Assembly: GCF_900109565.1 (NCBI RefSeq)
Contig: NZ_FNZZ01000003.1
Location: 186,001-250,000 of the forward strand
DNA length: 64,000 nt
Direction: 5' to 3'
Source of the DNA: Sphingomonas palmae
GTDB taxonomy: Bacteria; Pseudomonadota; Alphaproteobacteria; Sphingomonadales; Sphingomonadaceae
A program made the translations under genes and the position numbers. Numbering within the stretch: the first letter of the stretch is position 1; the number at the start of each line of letters is the position of its first letter. Below are positions 1 to 7,602 of the stretch, in pieces. The notes beneath the pieces were generated by a model. It saw nothing but the letters and a program-made list of their open reading frames with translations. It made no database searches and was not told the origin of the DNA.

Positions 1-1
1 C

Positions 2-1579
2 GACGCACTGGTTGAGCGCGCGGCAAACGGGGTGAGCGGCGATGCGCGTCTGCCCGCGACGCGGCTGTCGGGAACGATTGGTGGCACGCCGCTGTCGCTG
101 ACCGCGGCGGGTGCGCAGCTGTCGCTCGGTCGCCGGGATTTCCGTCTCGACGACGTGCGCGCCCGCATCGGTGCGCCCGCGCGCGAGACGCGCATCGACG
201 CGCAGGCGCTCAGCGGCACGATCGCGCAGAACAGCGTGTCGGGGCGGTTCGCGAGTCTCGGCGGGCAGATCGCCAACGTGCCGCTGCTGCTCGGCGACGG
301 CGAGGGGAGTTGGCGCTTCGCGGACGGCGTGCTCGCGCTGTCTGGCGCGCTCAAGGTCCGCGACGCGGCGGCGAGCGCGCGCTTCAATCCGATGGACGCG
401 CGCGGGGTCACGCTGACGTTGAAGGGTGGCGACATTCGGGCGACGGGGACGCTGTTCGAGCCGACCAGGAGCGTGAAGGTCGCCGATGTCGCGATCGATC
501 ATCGGCTCGGCACCGGGGCGGGCCACGCCGCGCTGAGCGTCGACGGGATCACCTTCGGCGACGCGTTCCAGCCCGAGCTGATCACGCCGCTGACCTTCGG
601 CGTCATCGCCGACGTGCGCGGCACGGTGCGCGGGCGCGGCGACATCAACTGGAGCGCCGACGGCGTGACCAGCACCGGCACTTTCTCCACCAGCGACACC
701 GCGCTCGCCGCCGCCTTCGGTCCGGTCGAGGGAATGTCGGGCACGATCCGCTTCACCGACCTGCTGGCGTTGCAGAGCGCGCCGGACCAGGTCGCGACCG
801 TCCGCTCGATCAACCCGGGCGTGCCGGTCACCGACGGGCGCATCGTCTATCAGACGCTGCCCGGCACACGCATCAAGGTGTCGAGCGGCACCTGGCCGTT
901 CGCGGGCGGCACGCTGACGCTCGAGCCGACATTGCTCGATTTCTCCAGCCCGCAAGAGCGGCGGCTGACCTTCCGCGTCGCGGGCATGGAGGCGGGCGCG
1001 TTCCTGCAACAGTTCGACTTCAAGAACCTGAACGCGACCGGCACCTTCGACGGCGTGCTGCCGATGATCTTCGACGACAGCGGCGGGCGGATCGAGAACG
1101 GGCGCCTGACCGCGCGCGCGGGCGGCAGCCTCGCCTATGTCGGCGAGCTGAGCGAGAAGAACCTCGGTTTCTGGGGCAATTACGCGTTCCAGATGCTGAA
1201 ATCGCTGACCTATCGCAATCTCGACATCGGCATGAACGGGCCTCTGGCGGGCGAGATGATAACCGACGTGCGTTTTGCCGGCATCAAACAGGGGGAGGGC
1301 GCGAAATCGAACTTCCTGATCCGCCGGCTGACGCGGCTGCCGATCCTGTTCAACATCCGTATCCGCGCGCCTTTCCGCGGGCTGATCGATTCGGCCGCCA
1401 GCTTCTACGACCCGCAGCGGCTGGTCGCGCGCAACCTGCAGCAGTTGATCGAGGAGCAGAACCGCCGGACCGCGCCCGACACCCTTCAACCCAACAGCGC
1501 GAGGCCGACGGCGGGGGCGAGCACCACCGCGCCGCTCGTCCCGCCCATTCAGCCTTCCGCAAGCGAGATCGTGCCATGA
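2..1579 (+). CDS. YdbH-family protein, C-terminal part (5' end outside window)
   Basis: The frame is open from the first bases of the window, so the gene starts upstream; 525 C-terminal codons are visible. The product is a repetitive, beta-rich protein with alternating short hydrophobic strands, typical of the AsmA-like/YdbH family of long periplasmic proteins that bridge the inner and outer membranes and move phospholipids. The tail (from about 1440) is polar and proline-rich. The assignment rests mainly on context: the next two genes encode a YnbE-like lipoprotein and a YdbL-like periplasmic protein, the fixed partners of YdbH in Proteobacteria. The stop overlaps the next start codon (ATGA), so the genes are translationally coupled. 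The GTG at 32 is internal rather than the true start. Confidence 0.8.
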   Translation, partial: DALVERAANGVSGDARLPATRLSGTIGGTPLSLTAAGAQLSLGRRDFRLDDVRARIGAPARETRIDAQALSGTIAQNSVSGRFASLGGQIANVPLLLGDGEGSWRFADGVLALSGALKVRDAAASARFNPMDARGVTLTLKGGDIRATGTLFEPTRSVKVADVAIDHRLGTGAGHAALSVDGITFGDAFQPELITPLTFGVIADVRGTVRGRGDINWSADGVTSTGTFSTSDTALAAAFGPVEGMSGTIRFTDLLALQSAPDQVATVRSINPGVPVTDGRIVYQTLPGTRIKVSSGTWPFAGGTLTLEPTLLDFSSPQERRLTFRVAGMEAGAFLQQFDFKNLNATGTFDGVLPMIFDDSGGRIENGRLTARAGGSLAYVGELSEKNLGFWGNYAFQMLKSLTYRNLDIGMNGPLAGEMITDVRFAGIKQGEGAKSNFLIRRLTRLPILFNIRIRAPFRGLIDSAASFYDPQRLVARNLQQLIEEQNRRTAPDTLQPNSARPTAGASTTAPLVPPIQPSASEIVP

Positions 1580-1815
1580 GCGTAACAGGAGCAACGAGGG
1601 TGAAGCGAATCGCGCGACGAGAGGTGATGATGAGGTCGGTTCTGGGCGCAGCGCTCTTGATGCCCCCGCTCTTGATGAACGCGGGTTGCGTCAACATCTC
1701 GGCACCGACCAAGCCAATCGAGATCAACCTCAACATCAACGTCACGCAGGAGGTGGTCTACCGCCTCGACAATGACGCCAAATCGCTCATCAAGCAGAAC
1801 CCGGGGATATTCTAA
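1576..1815 (+). CDS. YnbE-like outer-membrane lipoprotein
   Basis: A 79-residue lipoprotein. The signal segment ends in a lipobox (LMNAGC) with the lipidated Cys at residue 38 from the first ATG. An in-frame start at 1627 (MMRSVLG) would give a more usual signal-peptide length, but the ATG at 1576 overlaps the upstream stop as ATGA, which favours coupled initiation there. The mature part contains EINLNINVTQEVVYRLD, the conserved YnbE core. In Escherichia coli YnbE is the outer-membrane partner of YdbH and YdbL. It lies between the YdbH-like and YdbL-like genes with a 3-nt gap to the latter. Confidence 0.85.
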   Translation: MSVTGATRVKRIARREVMMRSVLGAALLMPPLLMNAGCVNISAPTKPIEINLNINVTQEVVYRLDNDAKSLIKQNPGIF

Positions 1816-1818
1816 GCC

Positions 1819-2208
1819 ATGACCGCCTTCACGCCAAAGACCATCACGATGTTCGCCGCCGCGGTGACGCTGGCGGGCGTGTCGGGCACCGCCTACGCGC
1901 AGCGTGATCCGGCCTACGCCGCTGCACGCTCGGCCGGCGAGGTGGGCGAGCAGCCCGACGGTTACCTGGGCGTCGTGGGTGCGGGCAACGCGCAGCTGCG
2001 CGCGCTGGTCAGCAACATCAATATTCAGCGCAAGGCGGCGTATACGCAAAAGGCGCAGGCATCGGGCGCGACGGTCGAGCAGCTCGCCTTCACCAGCGGC
2101 TGCAACCTGATCGCGCAGACGCAGGCGGGCGAGAAGTACCGCACGCCGGCGGGCAGCTGGGAGACGCGCGGCGCCGGTGCGCCGACGCGCGATCCGCGCT
2201 GCGTGTGA
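1819..2208 (+). CDS. YdbL-family (DUF1318) periplasmic protein
   Basis: A 129-residue exported protein with a Sec signal peptide ending near AYAQ (residues 25-28). The mature part, with NINIQRKAAYTQKAQ and a C-terminal block that includes AGSWE, matches the DUF1318/YdbL family. YdbL is thought to help the YdbH-YnbE bridge. It starts 3 nt after the ynbE-like stop and is the last gene of this three-gene operon. Two cysteines (in SGCN and DPRC) could form a disulfide in the periplasm; this is inference. Confidence 0.85.
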   Translation: MTAFTPKTITMFAAAVTLAGVSGTAYAQRDPAYAAARSAGEVGEQPDGYLGVVGAGNAQLRALVSNINIQRKAAYTQKAQASGATVEQLAFTSGCNLIAQTQAGEKYRTPAGSWETRGAGAPTRDPRCV

Positions 2209-2390
2209 CGTCGATCATCTGAGATCGTCCCCGCCGCTCGCGCGCGGCACCCTGCGACCGCGGGGCCTGGACAAGTGTCACAATGGTTGACACCCCCCGA
2301 CCCCCCGGCTAACCGGACGGCGCCTTGGCGGGGTCGCTTGCCCACCGTGCGCTTTACCTCCCCGGCTTGATCGATGTGGAGGGTTGGCGC

Positions 2391-2711
2391 GTGGCGGATA
2401 ATGGTCCCGGACAGGATTTCCACGGCGCGGAGGACCCGCGGCTCGCCTCGCTGGATCAGCGACTGGAACGGGCCCGCAGGGACGAAGCGAAACGCACGGG
2501 GGTGGTGCGTGACGACGGAGAGGCGGGCTATCAGCTCGGCAACCGCGTGCTCGCTGCCCTTATCGGAAGTCTCGTCGGTTCGGCGCTGATCGGCTGGCTT
2601 ATCGACCGCTGGTTCGGCACCACGCCCTGGGCGCTGATCGTCGCGCTGTTCCTCGGGATCGCGGTGGCGTTCAGGCAGATCATTCGGTTGACGACCAAGC
2701 GCCCGGAATAA
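2391..2711 (+). CDS. atpI: F0F1 ATP synthase subunit I / AtpZ-like
   Basis: A small membrane protein with a charged N-terminal region, then two hydrophobic segments (VLAALIGSLVGSALIGWLI and WALIVALFLGIAVAF), as in the AtpI/AtpZ family that precedes atpB in many bacteria and is implicated in c-ring assembly or Mg2+/Ca2+ transport. I chose the GTG at 2391 because GGAGGG ends 7 nt upstream; a longer frame from 2325 has no good ribosome site. It is followed directly by atpB. Its stop codon lies in the loop of a perfect 11-bp hairpin. Confidence 0.8.
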   Translation: MADNGPGQDFHGAEDPRLASLDQRLERARRDEAKRTGVVRDDGEAGYQLGNRVLAALIGSLVGSALIGWLIDRWFGTTPWALIVALFLGIAVAFRQIIRLTTKRPE

Positions 2712-2723
2712 ACGGGCGCTTGG
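2695..2723 (+). promoter_or_regulatory. Perfect 11-bp hairpin over the atpI stop codon
   Basis: CCAAGCGCCCG, a 7-nt loop (GAATAAA), then CGGGCGCTTGG: an uninterrupted 11-bp stem. The loop carries the atpI stop codon (2709-2711). No T-run follows, so this is not a classical terminator. It sits 28 nt before the atpB start and may act as an mRNA processing or stability element, or translational insulator, setting the ratio of atpI to the F0 subunits. That role is inference. Confidence 0.6.
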
Positions 2724-2750
2724 CGTATGTGGGAAGCACAAGGGGCTAAC

Positions 2751-3539
2751 GTGGCGGCAGAAGGCGGCAAGATCGATCCGATGCACCAGTTCCTGATCGA
2801 GCCCGTGCTCGGTCTGCGCTGGAATGTGGCGGGCTATGATCTGTCCTTCACCAATTCGGCGCTCTGGATGGTGATCACGCTGGTCACTTTGTGGCTGTTC
2901 ATGCTCGGCGGCATGAAGCGCGAGCTGGTTCCGGGGCGCTGGCAGGCGGCGGTGGAGGGCTTCACCGGATTCGTGCAGAACATGCTGACGTCGAACATCG
3001 GGCCCGAGGGCAAGCGCTTCGTGCCCTACGTCTTCTCGCTGTTCATGTTCATCCTGTTCGCGAACATCCTGGGGCTGATGCCGGTCGGTATCGTGCCGGG
3101 CTGGCACCCCTTCACCGTGACGAGCCACCTGACCGTCACCGGCGTGCTCGCGATCATCAGCTTTTCGATCGTGCTGATCGTCGGCTTCGGTCGCCACGGC
3201 TTCCACTTCTTCAGCCTGTTCGTGCCGCACGGCACGCCGGTCATCATGATCCCGCTGATCTTCGTGGTCGAGCTGATGAGCTTCCTCGTCCGCCCGTTCA
3301 GCTTGGGCCTGCGACTATTCGTCGCGATGACCGCGGGGCACATCCTGCTCAAGGTGCTGGCGGCGTTCGTCATCAACGGCATCAACCTCGGGCCGGGCTA
3401 TGTCGCGATCGTGTCGCTGCCCAGCTTCGTGCTGATGCTCGGCATCACGTTGCTCGAGCTGCTGGTCGCCGCGATCCAGGCTTACGTGTTCGCGCTGCTC
3501 ACCAGCGTGTATCTGAACGACGCGGTGAACCTGCACTGA
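2751..3539 (+). CDS. atpB: ATP synthase F0 subunit a
   Basis: Subunit a of F0, a five- to six-helix inner-membrane protein that forms the proton half-channels against the c-ring. The signature helix PFSLGLRLFVAMTAGH holds the essential arginine. I chose the GTG at 2751 (AAEGGKIDPMHQF follows) because AAGGGG lies a few bases upstream and this N-terminus is the usual one in sphingomonads; an ATG at 2727 in the same frame would add 8 residues. It is the second gene of the F0 operon. The F1 genes are not in the window, as is normal for alphaproteobacteria where the F0 and F1 operons are separate. Confidence 0.95.
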   Translation: MAAEGGKIDPMHQFLIEPVLGLRWNVAGYDLSFTNSALWMVITLVTLWLFMLGGMKRELVPGRWQAAVEGFTGFVQNMLTSNIGPEGKRFVPYVFSLFMFILFANILGLMPVGIVPGWHPFTVTSHLTVTGVLAIISFSIVLIVGFGRHGFHFFSLFVPHGTPVIMIPLIFVVELMSFLVRPFSLGLRLFVAMTAGHILLKVLAAFVINGINLGPGYVAIVSLPSFVLMLGITLLELLVAAIQAYVFALLTSVYLNDAVNLH

Positions 3540-3552
3540 TTTCCTGGAACGT

Positions 3553-3597
3553 CCTCGCGCGCGCATGTGCGTAGGGGTGTGACTTTCGTGACTTTCC
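3553..3597 (+). repeat. Dispersed intergenic repeat, copy 1
   Basis: A 45-nt segment between atpB and atpE, reading from cctcgcgcgcgcatgtgcgt through aggggtgtgact and a tandem GTGACTTT. A second, inverted copy occurs at 39461-39503. The two share the last 30 nt with two mismatches, plus the first ten, with a 2-nt indel between. Neither copy is within a recognisable gene. It looks like a member of a genome-wide interspersed repeat family. Confidence 0.7.
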
Positions 3598-3633
3598 GAT
3601 CCACCATCTGAATTGAACTGGGAGTATTTCAAA

Positions 3634-3861
3634 ATGGACGCAAACGCCGCCAAGCTGCTCGGTGCCGGTCTCGCTGCAATCGGCATGGGCATTGCCGCCT
3701 TGGGCGTGGGCAACGTGTTCGCCGCCTTCCTCGAAGGCGCGCTGCGCAACCCGGGTGCGGCCGACGGCCAGCAGGGTCGCCTCTTCATCGGCTTCGCGGG
3801 TGCCGAGCTTCTCGGCCTGCTCGCCTTCGTGACGATGATCATCCTGGTGTTCGTCGCCTGA
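3634..3861 (+). CDS. atpE: ATP synthase F0 subunit c
   Basis: A 75-residue hairpin of two transmembrane helices that forms the rotating proteolipid ring. Helix 1 carries the glycine-rich repeat (GAGLAAIGMGIAALGVG), the polar loop is RNPGA (38-42), and the proton-binding carboxylate is Glu58 in GFAGAELLG. The ATG at 3634 follows GGGAG at 3619-3623. The 94-nt gap before it carries a dispersed repeat (3553-3597), which may separate the high c-subunit expression from atpB. Confidence 0.97.
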   Translation: MDANAAKLLGAGLAAIGMGIAALGVGNVFAAFLEGALRNPGAADGQQGRLFIGFAGAELLGLLAFVTMIILVFVA

Positions 3862-3921
3862 TTTCCCGATCCGCCGCGCGTGCCTTCGGGCAGGCGCGGC
3901 GGGTACGATAAACGGACCGCC

Positions 3922-4416
3922 ATGCCTCAAATCAGTCAGATCGCCGCAACCTACGCGTCCCAGATCTTCTGGCTGCTCATCACCTTCGGCATCCTGTACT
4001 TCGGGATTGGCAAGATGATGGTGCCCAGGGTTACGGGCGTGATGGACCTGCGCGAGCGTCAGGTCGCCGACGATCTCGCCGCTGCCGAGCGCACCCGCGC
4101 GGAGGCGACGACGACCGAGGCGGCGTGGCAGGCCGACATGGATGCGGCCCGCGCCACCGCGCAGGCCGAAGTCGCTGCGGCCAAGTCGCGCGCGTCGCAG
4201 TCGAGCGAGGCGCAGCTGCACGCGGTCGACGAGCAGTTGAACGAGCGTATCGCGCACCACGATCTCGCCATCGGCAACGCCAAGGCGGCGGCGATGGTCA
4301 AGGTGCAGGACATCGCGGCGGAGACGGTGCAGGAACTCGTCGCCAAGGTGGCGGGTCTGACCGTGTCGCCCGAGGTCGCGCACGCCGCGGTTCGTCAGGA
4401 GCTGCATAATGTCTAA
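3922..4416 (+). CDS. ATP synthase F0 subunit b' (peripheral stalk)
   Basis: A 164-residue stalk subunit with one N-terminal membrane helix (QIFWLLITFGILYFGIG) followed by a long alanine/glutamate-rich coiled coil. Photosynthetic and alphaproteobacterial ATP synthases carry two different b-type subunits; this first one is b' (AtpF' or AtpG). I chose the ATG at 3922 (MPQISQIAATYASQ); an upstream in-frame start at 3880 would only add low-complexity leader codons. It overlaps the following atpF by 8 nt. Confidence 0.92.
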   Translation: MPQISQIAATYASQIFWLLITFGILYFGIGKMMVPRVTGVMDLRERQVADDLAAAERTRAEATTTEAAWQADMDAARATAQAEVAAAKSRASQSSEAQLHAVDEQLNERIAHHDLAIGNAKAAAMVKVQDIAAETVQELVAKVAGLTVSPEVAHAAVRQELHNV

Positions 4417-5044
4417 CGCTGCCACGGCGCCGGTCGTCGACAATCTGTCGGAAGCGACGCACGAGCAATCGATGCAGGTCAGGGACGTTCGCAATGACAG
4501 CGGTCTGGTCGGCAACGTCTCCGAGCCAGGCGGCGCGGAGCATGTCGCGGCGCCGACGGCGCTCGGCTTCAACGACACCGGCTGGGTCGGTCTCGCCGCG
4601 CTGGTCGTGCTGATCGCCGCGGTCGTGTGGAAGGTGCCGGCGACGATCGGCGCGATGCTCGACAAGCGCATCGGCGAAATCCGTCGTCAGCTCGACGAGG
4701 CGGCGCAGCTTCGCCGCGAGGCAGAGGCGCTGCGCGACGAATACGCGACACGCGCGCGCTCGGCCGAGGCCGATGCCGCCAAGATGCGCGAGAACGCGCA
4801 CCACGAGGCGGCGCAGATCGTCGCCAAGGCGAAGGCGGATACCGAGGCGCTGATGGAGCGTCGCACGCGGATGGCCGAGGACAAGATCGCCGCAGCCGAG
4901 CGCGCCGCGATTGACGAGGTACGCGCGACCGTCGTCGCCGCCGCAACCGCCGCGGCCGGCCGCGTCATCGCCGAGCAGCACAATGCCGAGGCTGACCGCA
5001 GCCTCGTCAACAGCGCGATCCAGCGGGTCGGCCGCTTCAACTGA
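4409..5044 (+). CDS. atpF: ATP synthase F0 subunit b
   Basis: The second stalk subunit, 211 residues. The membrane helix (WVGLAALVVLIAAVVWKV) starts only near residue 54, after a polar N-terminal extension of about 50 residues rich in Asn, Asp, Glu and Ala. The rest is a charged coiled coil that reaches F1. Subunit b normally has just a few residues before the helix, so the extension is unusual but known in alphaproteobacterial homologues. The start overlaps the b' gene by 8 nt, giving coupled translation and equal stoichiometry. A strong terminator follows at 5074. Confidence 0.93.
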   Translation: MSNAATAPVVDNLSEATHEQSMQVRDVRNDSGLVGNVSEPGGAEHVAAPTALGFNDTGWVGLAALVVLIAAVVWKVPATIGAMLDKRIGEIRRQLDEAAQLRREAEALRDEYATRARSAEADAAKMRENAHHEAAQIVAKAKADTEALMERRTRMAEDKIAAAERAAIDEVRATVVAAATAAAGRVIAEQHNAEADRSLVNSAIQRVGRFN

Positions 5045-5073
5045 CATCGACCCCCTTCAGGGTGAGCAATCGA

Positions 5074-5111
5074 GCGGCCGCGACGCATCAGCGTCGTGGC
5101 TGCTTTCGTTT
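5074..5111 (+). terminator. Rho-independent terminator of the F0 operon
   Basis: GCGGCCGCGACGC, loop ATCA, GCGTCGTGGCTGC: a 13-bp stem with two G-U pairs, followed by TTTCGTTT. It lies 30 nt after the atpF stop and is the best intrinsic terminator in the window. Confidence 0.85.
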
Positions 5112-5207
5112 GTCGCGGGAGCGCATTCACGTAAGTGACGTGAGAGTTGATCCATCGCGGATCGAACATGAAGCGGCATCGCTGCCGCCTCATTCTAGCA
5201 TCATGGC

Positions 5208-5588
5208 ATGCCCGACTGGCCGCGCGATGCCGCGACCTCTCTGCCACCCCCTTTTCACTCGCTCGGTCGATTGCCGCGCGAGGTTGCGGTTACGCTTTAC
5301 CTGAACAAGGACGGGGTGCGCGTCGGCTCACGCCATTTCATGTCTGATCGCCGTGAGAGCGTCGACGTGTCGGTGCGGCTGCTCGTATCGGATGTGCTGG
5401 CGCTCAACGCCGCCGGCGTGCTGCTGGCGCACAATCATCCCCGCGGCGACCATCGGCCCAGCGGCGAGGACCTGCGCTTTACGCGGCGCTTGTTCGCGAC
5501 GCTGGAGACGATCGGGGTGCGCCTGCTCGACCATTACGTCGTAGCGCCCGGCGGATGGACCAGCTTTCGGGAGGAAGGTTTATTGTGA
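5208..5588 (+). CDS. Solo JAB/MPN domain protein (RadC-like)
   Basis: A 126-residue protein with only the JAB1/MPN+ metalloprotease fold found at the C-terminus of RadC (UPF0758). The zinc-binding JAMM signature is intact: AHNHPRGDHRPSGED. The RRESVDVSVR segment corresponds to the conserved PREVF region of RadC. The N-terminal helix-hairpin-helix of full RadC is missing, and an in-frame TAG at 5196-5198 shows it was not overlooked upstream. The function of RadC-like proteins is uncertain. It is convergent with the methyltransferase gene, overlapping its 3' end by 9 nt. Confidence 0.8.
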   Translation: MPDWPRDAATSLPPPFHSLGRLPREVAVTLYLNKDGVRVGSRHFMSDRRESVDVSVRLLVSDVLALNAAGVLLAHNHPRGDHRPSGEDLRFTRRLFATLETIGVRLLDHYVVAPGGWTSFREEGLL

Positions 5589-6317
5589 CGCCATCCGACA
5601 CGGCTTGATCGCCTCTGGCTCCGGGCGGGGGCCGACCGGCTGGAAGGTCGCGAGATAGCCGCCCGCGGAGGGCATGTTGTCGAAGCTGACCTGGCGATAG
5701 CCGACCGCCTCGAATTCGCAGCGCAGCAGCGCGGGCGGCGTGCCGTGGTTCGGCGTGGTGCGATTGGCATCGACGACGACGACCAGCCCATCGGGACGCA
5801 GTGCCGGGCGCATCCGCCACAGGAACTCGTACGGTTGCGCGATCTCGTGATACATGTGCACCATCAGGACGCGGTCGAAACTGTTGGTGGGCAGCCGCGG
5901 ATCGGCGGGGCGACCCAGCCGCACGCTGACATTCTCCAGCCGCTGCCGCGCGACCCGCTCCGCCAGTGCGTCGCGGACCGCAGGGAAGATGTCCTCCGCC
6001 AGCACGCGGCCGTCCTTGCCGACGCGCGACGCGAGCCGGATCGTATAATAGCCTTCGCCCGCGCCGATGTCGGCGACCGTCATGCCGGGGCGGATGCGTG
6101 CGCCGTCCATCACCGCGCCAGCCTCATTCAGCCGATCGCGCTCCTCCTCGTTCGACCAGCGCGCGGAGACGATGCTCGCGACCGGGCGATCGGCGGCGGG
6201 GAAGGGGCCGGGCTGCCGCGGCGCGCGCTTGATCAGCGGTTGCGTGCCGTCGCAGCCGGCGAGCACGACGCCGGCGATCAGCAACGCGAGCGTGGTCCCG
6301 GCGCGCGCTCGCCTCAA
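5580..6317 (-). CDS. Lipoprotein-type SAM-dependent methyltransferase
   Basis: A 245-residue class I methyltransferase fold: motif I is [12 protein letters not shown], with [13 protein letters not shown] and [13 protein letters not shown] as later motifs. Unusually the N-terminus is a clean lipoprotein signal ([10 protein letters not shown], Cys22). Similar exported class I methyltransferase-like proteins occur in sphingomonads and other Proteobacteria with unknown substrate. The start codon overlaps the prfB stop by 4 nt, so it is co-transcribed and coupled with release factor 2. This need not mean a functional link; the PrfB-modifying enzyme PrmC is a different family. Confidence 0.8.
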   Translation of the reverse strand: MRRARAGTTLALLIAGVVLAGCDGTQPLIKRAPRQPGPFPAADRPVASIVSARWSNEEERDRLNEAGAVMDGARIRPGMTVADIGAGEGYYTIRLASRVGKDGRVLAEDIFPAVRDALAERVARQRLENVSVRLGRPADPRLPTNSFDRVLMVHMYHEIAQPYEFLWRMRPALRPDGLVVVVDANRTTPNHGTPPALLRCEFEAVGYRQVSFDNMPSAGGYLATFQPVGPRPEPEAIKPCRMASQ

Positions 6318-7441
6318 TCGACATCCTCCACGTCAACCTTCTCGCCGGTCACGCGCTGCGACAGTGCTGCCGCCATGAAGTCGTCGAGTTCGCCGTCGAG
6401 CACGTCACTCGGCGAGGTCGAGGTCACGCCGGTGCGCAGGTCCTTTACCAGCTGGTATGGTTGCAGCACGTAGGAGCGGATCTGGTGACCCCAGCCGATG
6501 TCGGTCTTGGTCGCATTGACCGCGTTCGCCTCTTCCTCGCGCTTGCGTAGCTCGTGCTCGTAGAGGCGGGCGCGCAGCTGGTTATACGCCTCCGCCTTGT
6601 TCTTGTGCTGGCTGCGCTGGTTCTGGCAGGCGACGACGATGCCGGTCGGTAGGTGGGTGATGCGCACCGCTGAATCGGTCGTGTTAATGTGCTGACCGCC
6701 CGCACCTGAGGCGCGATAGGTGTCGATGCGCAGCTCGCTGTCGTTAATCTCAATGTCGATCGAATCGTCGATCACTGGATAGACCCAGACGCTCGAGAAG
6801 CTGGTGTGGCGCCTGGCCGAGCTGTCGTATGGGCTGATGCGGACGAGGCGGTGCACCCCGCTCTCGGTCTTGGCATAGCCGTAGGCGTTCTCGCCCTTGA
6901 GCAGCAGCGTGGCTGACTTGATCCCGGCCTGTTCGCCCGCGTGATAGTCGATCAGCTCGACCTTCATGCCGCGCCGCTCGGCCCAGCGCGTATACATGCG
7001 CTGCAGCATCTCGGCCCAGTCCTGGCTCTCGGTGCCGCCCGCGCCCGCGTTGATCTCGACGTAGCTGTCGTTGCCGTCGGCCTCGCCCGCGAGCAGCGCC
7101 TTGATCTTGTCGCCCTGCGCGCGCTGCGCCAGAGTCTTCAGCGCCTGCGTGCCCTCGTCCGCCATCTCAGCGTCGCCTTCGGCCTCGGCCATCTCGATCA
7201 GTTCGGCGGTGTCGGACAGCTCGCGCTCGATGTCGCGCGTCGCGGTGATCGCCTCGTCCAGCCGGCGGCGTTCGCGCATCACGTCCTGTGCCGCCTTCGG
7301 GTTCTCCCACAAGGTCGGGTCCTCGACGCGCGCGTTCAGCTCGTCGAGCCGGCGCAGCGCGCGGTCCCAGTCGAGGAAGCGGCGCAGCAGCGCCAGCGCC
7401 TCGTTGATGGTGTCGACATGGGCCTGCGCTTCGGCGCGCAT
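6314..7441 (-). CDS. prfB: Peptide chain release factor 2
   Basis: A 375-residue RF2 that recognises UAA and UGA stop codons in the ribosomal A site. The catalytic GGQ is visible in [10 protein letters not shown] near residue 248. The stop-codon-reading tripeptide, SPF in Escherichia coli, reads SPY (residues 202-204, [15 protein letters not shown]), a variant I believe common in alphaproteobacteria. The frame is continuous from ATG to stop, so the autoregulatory +1 frameshift of many prfB genes is absent. It is cotranscribed with the downstream methyltransferase. Confidence 0.95.
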   Translation of the reverse strand: MRAEAQAHVDTINEALALLRRFLDWDRALRRLDELNARVEDPTLWENPKAAQDVMRERRRLDEAITATRDIERELSDTAELIEMAEAEGDAEMADEGTQALKTLAQRAQGDKIKALLAGEADGNDSYVEINAGAGGTESQDWAEMLQRMYTRWAERRGMKVELIDYHAGEQAGIKSATLLLKGENAYGYAKTESGVHRLVRISPYDSSARRHTSFSSVWVYPVIDDSIDIEINDSELRIDTYRASGAGGQHINTTDSAVRITHLPTGIVVACQNQRSQHKNKAEAYNQLRARLYEHELRKREEEANAVNATKTDIGWGHQIRSYVLQPYQLVKDLRTGVTSTSPSDVLDGELDDFMAAALSQRVTGEKVDVEDVD

Positions 7442-7602
7442 AAAATTTCTCCAAACGCCTCGACGCCGGTGGTGCGCGTGGTCGAGACGCCCGGCGGTCC
7501 GCCCAGCGGCGGATCATCAATCAGCGTGCGATCTAGGCCGCGCGCCGGCAAACGGCAACGGGGAAGCGGGTAACCCTGCCGCTCCGCCGTCGACACCTCG
7601 CT

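Noticed and set aside
310..1815. A 501-codon frame overlapping the YdbH-like gene
   Set aside because: The first part is an Arg-rich shadow. Only its last 79 codons are real and belong to the ynbE-like gene.
7360..7441. Programmed +1 frameshift at the start of prfB
   Set aside because: The frame is continuous from the ATG at 7441 through the GGQ motif, so no frameshift is needed.
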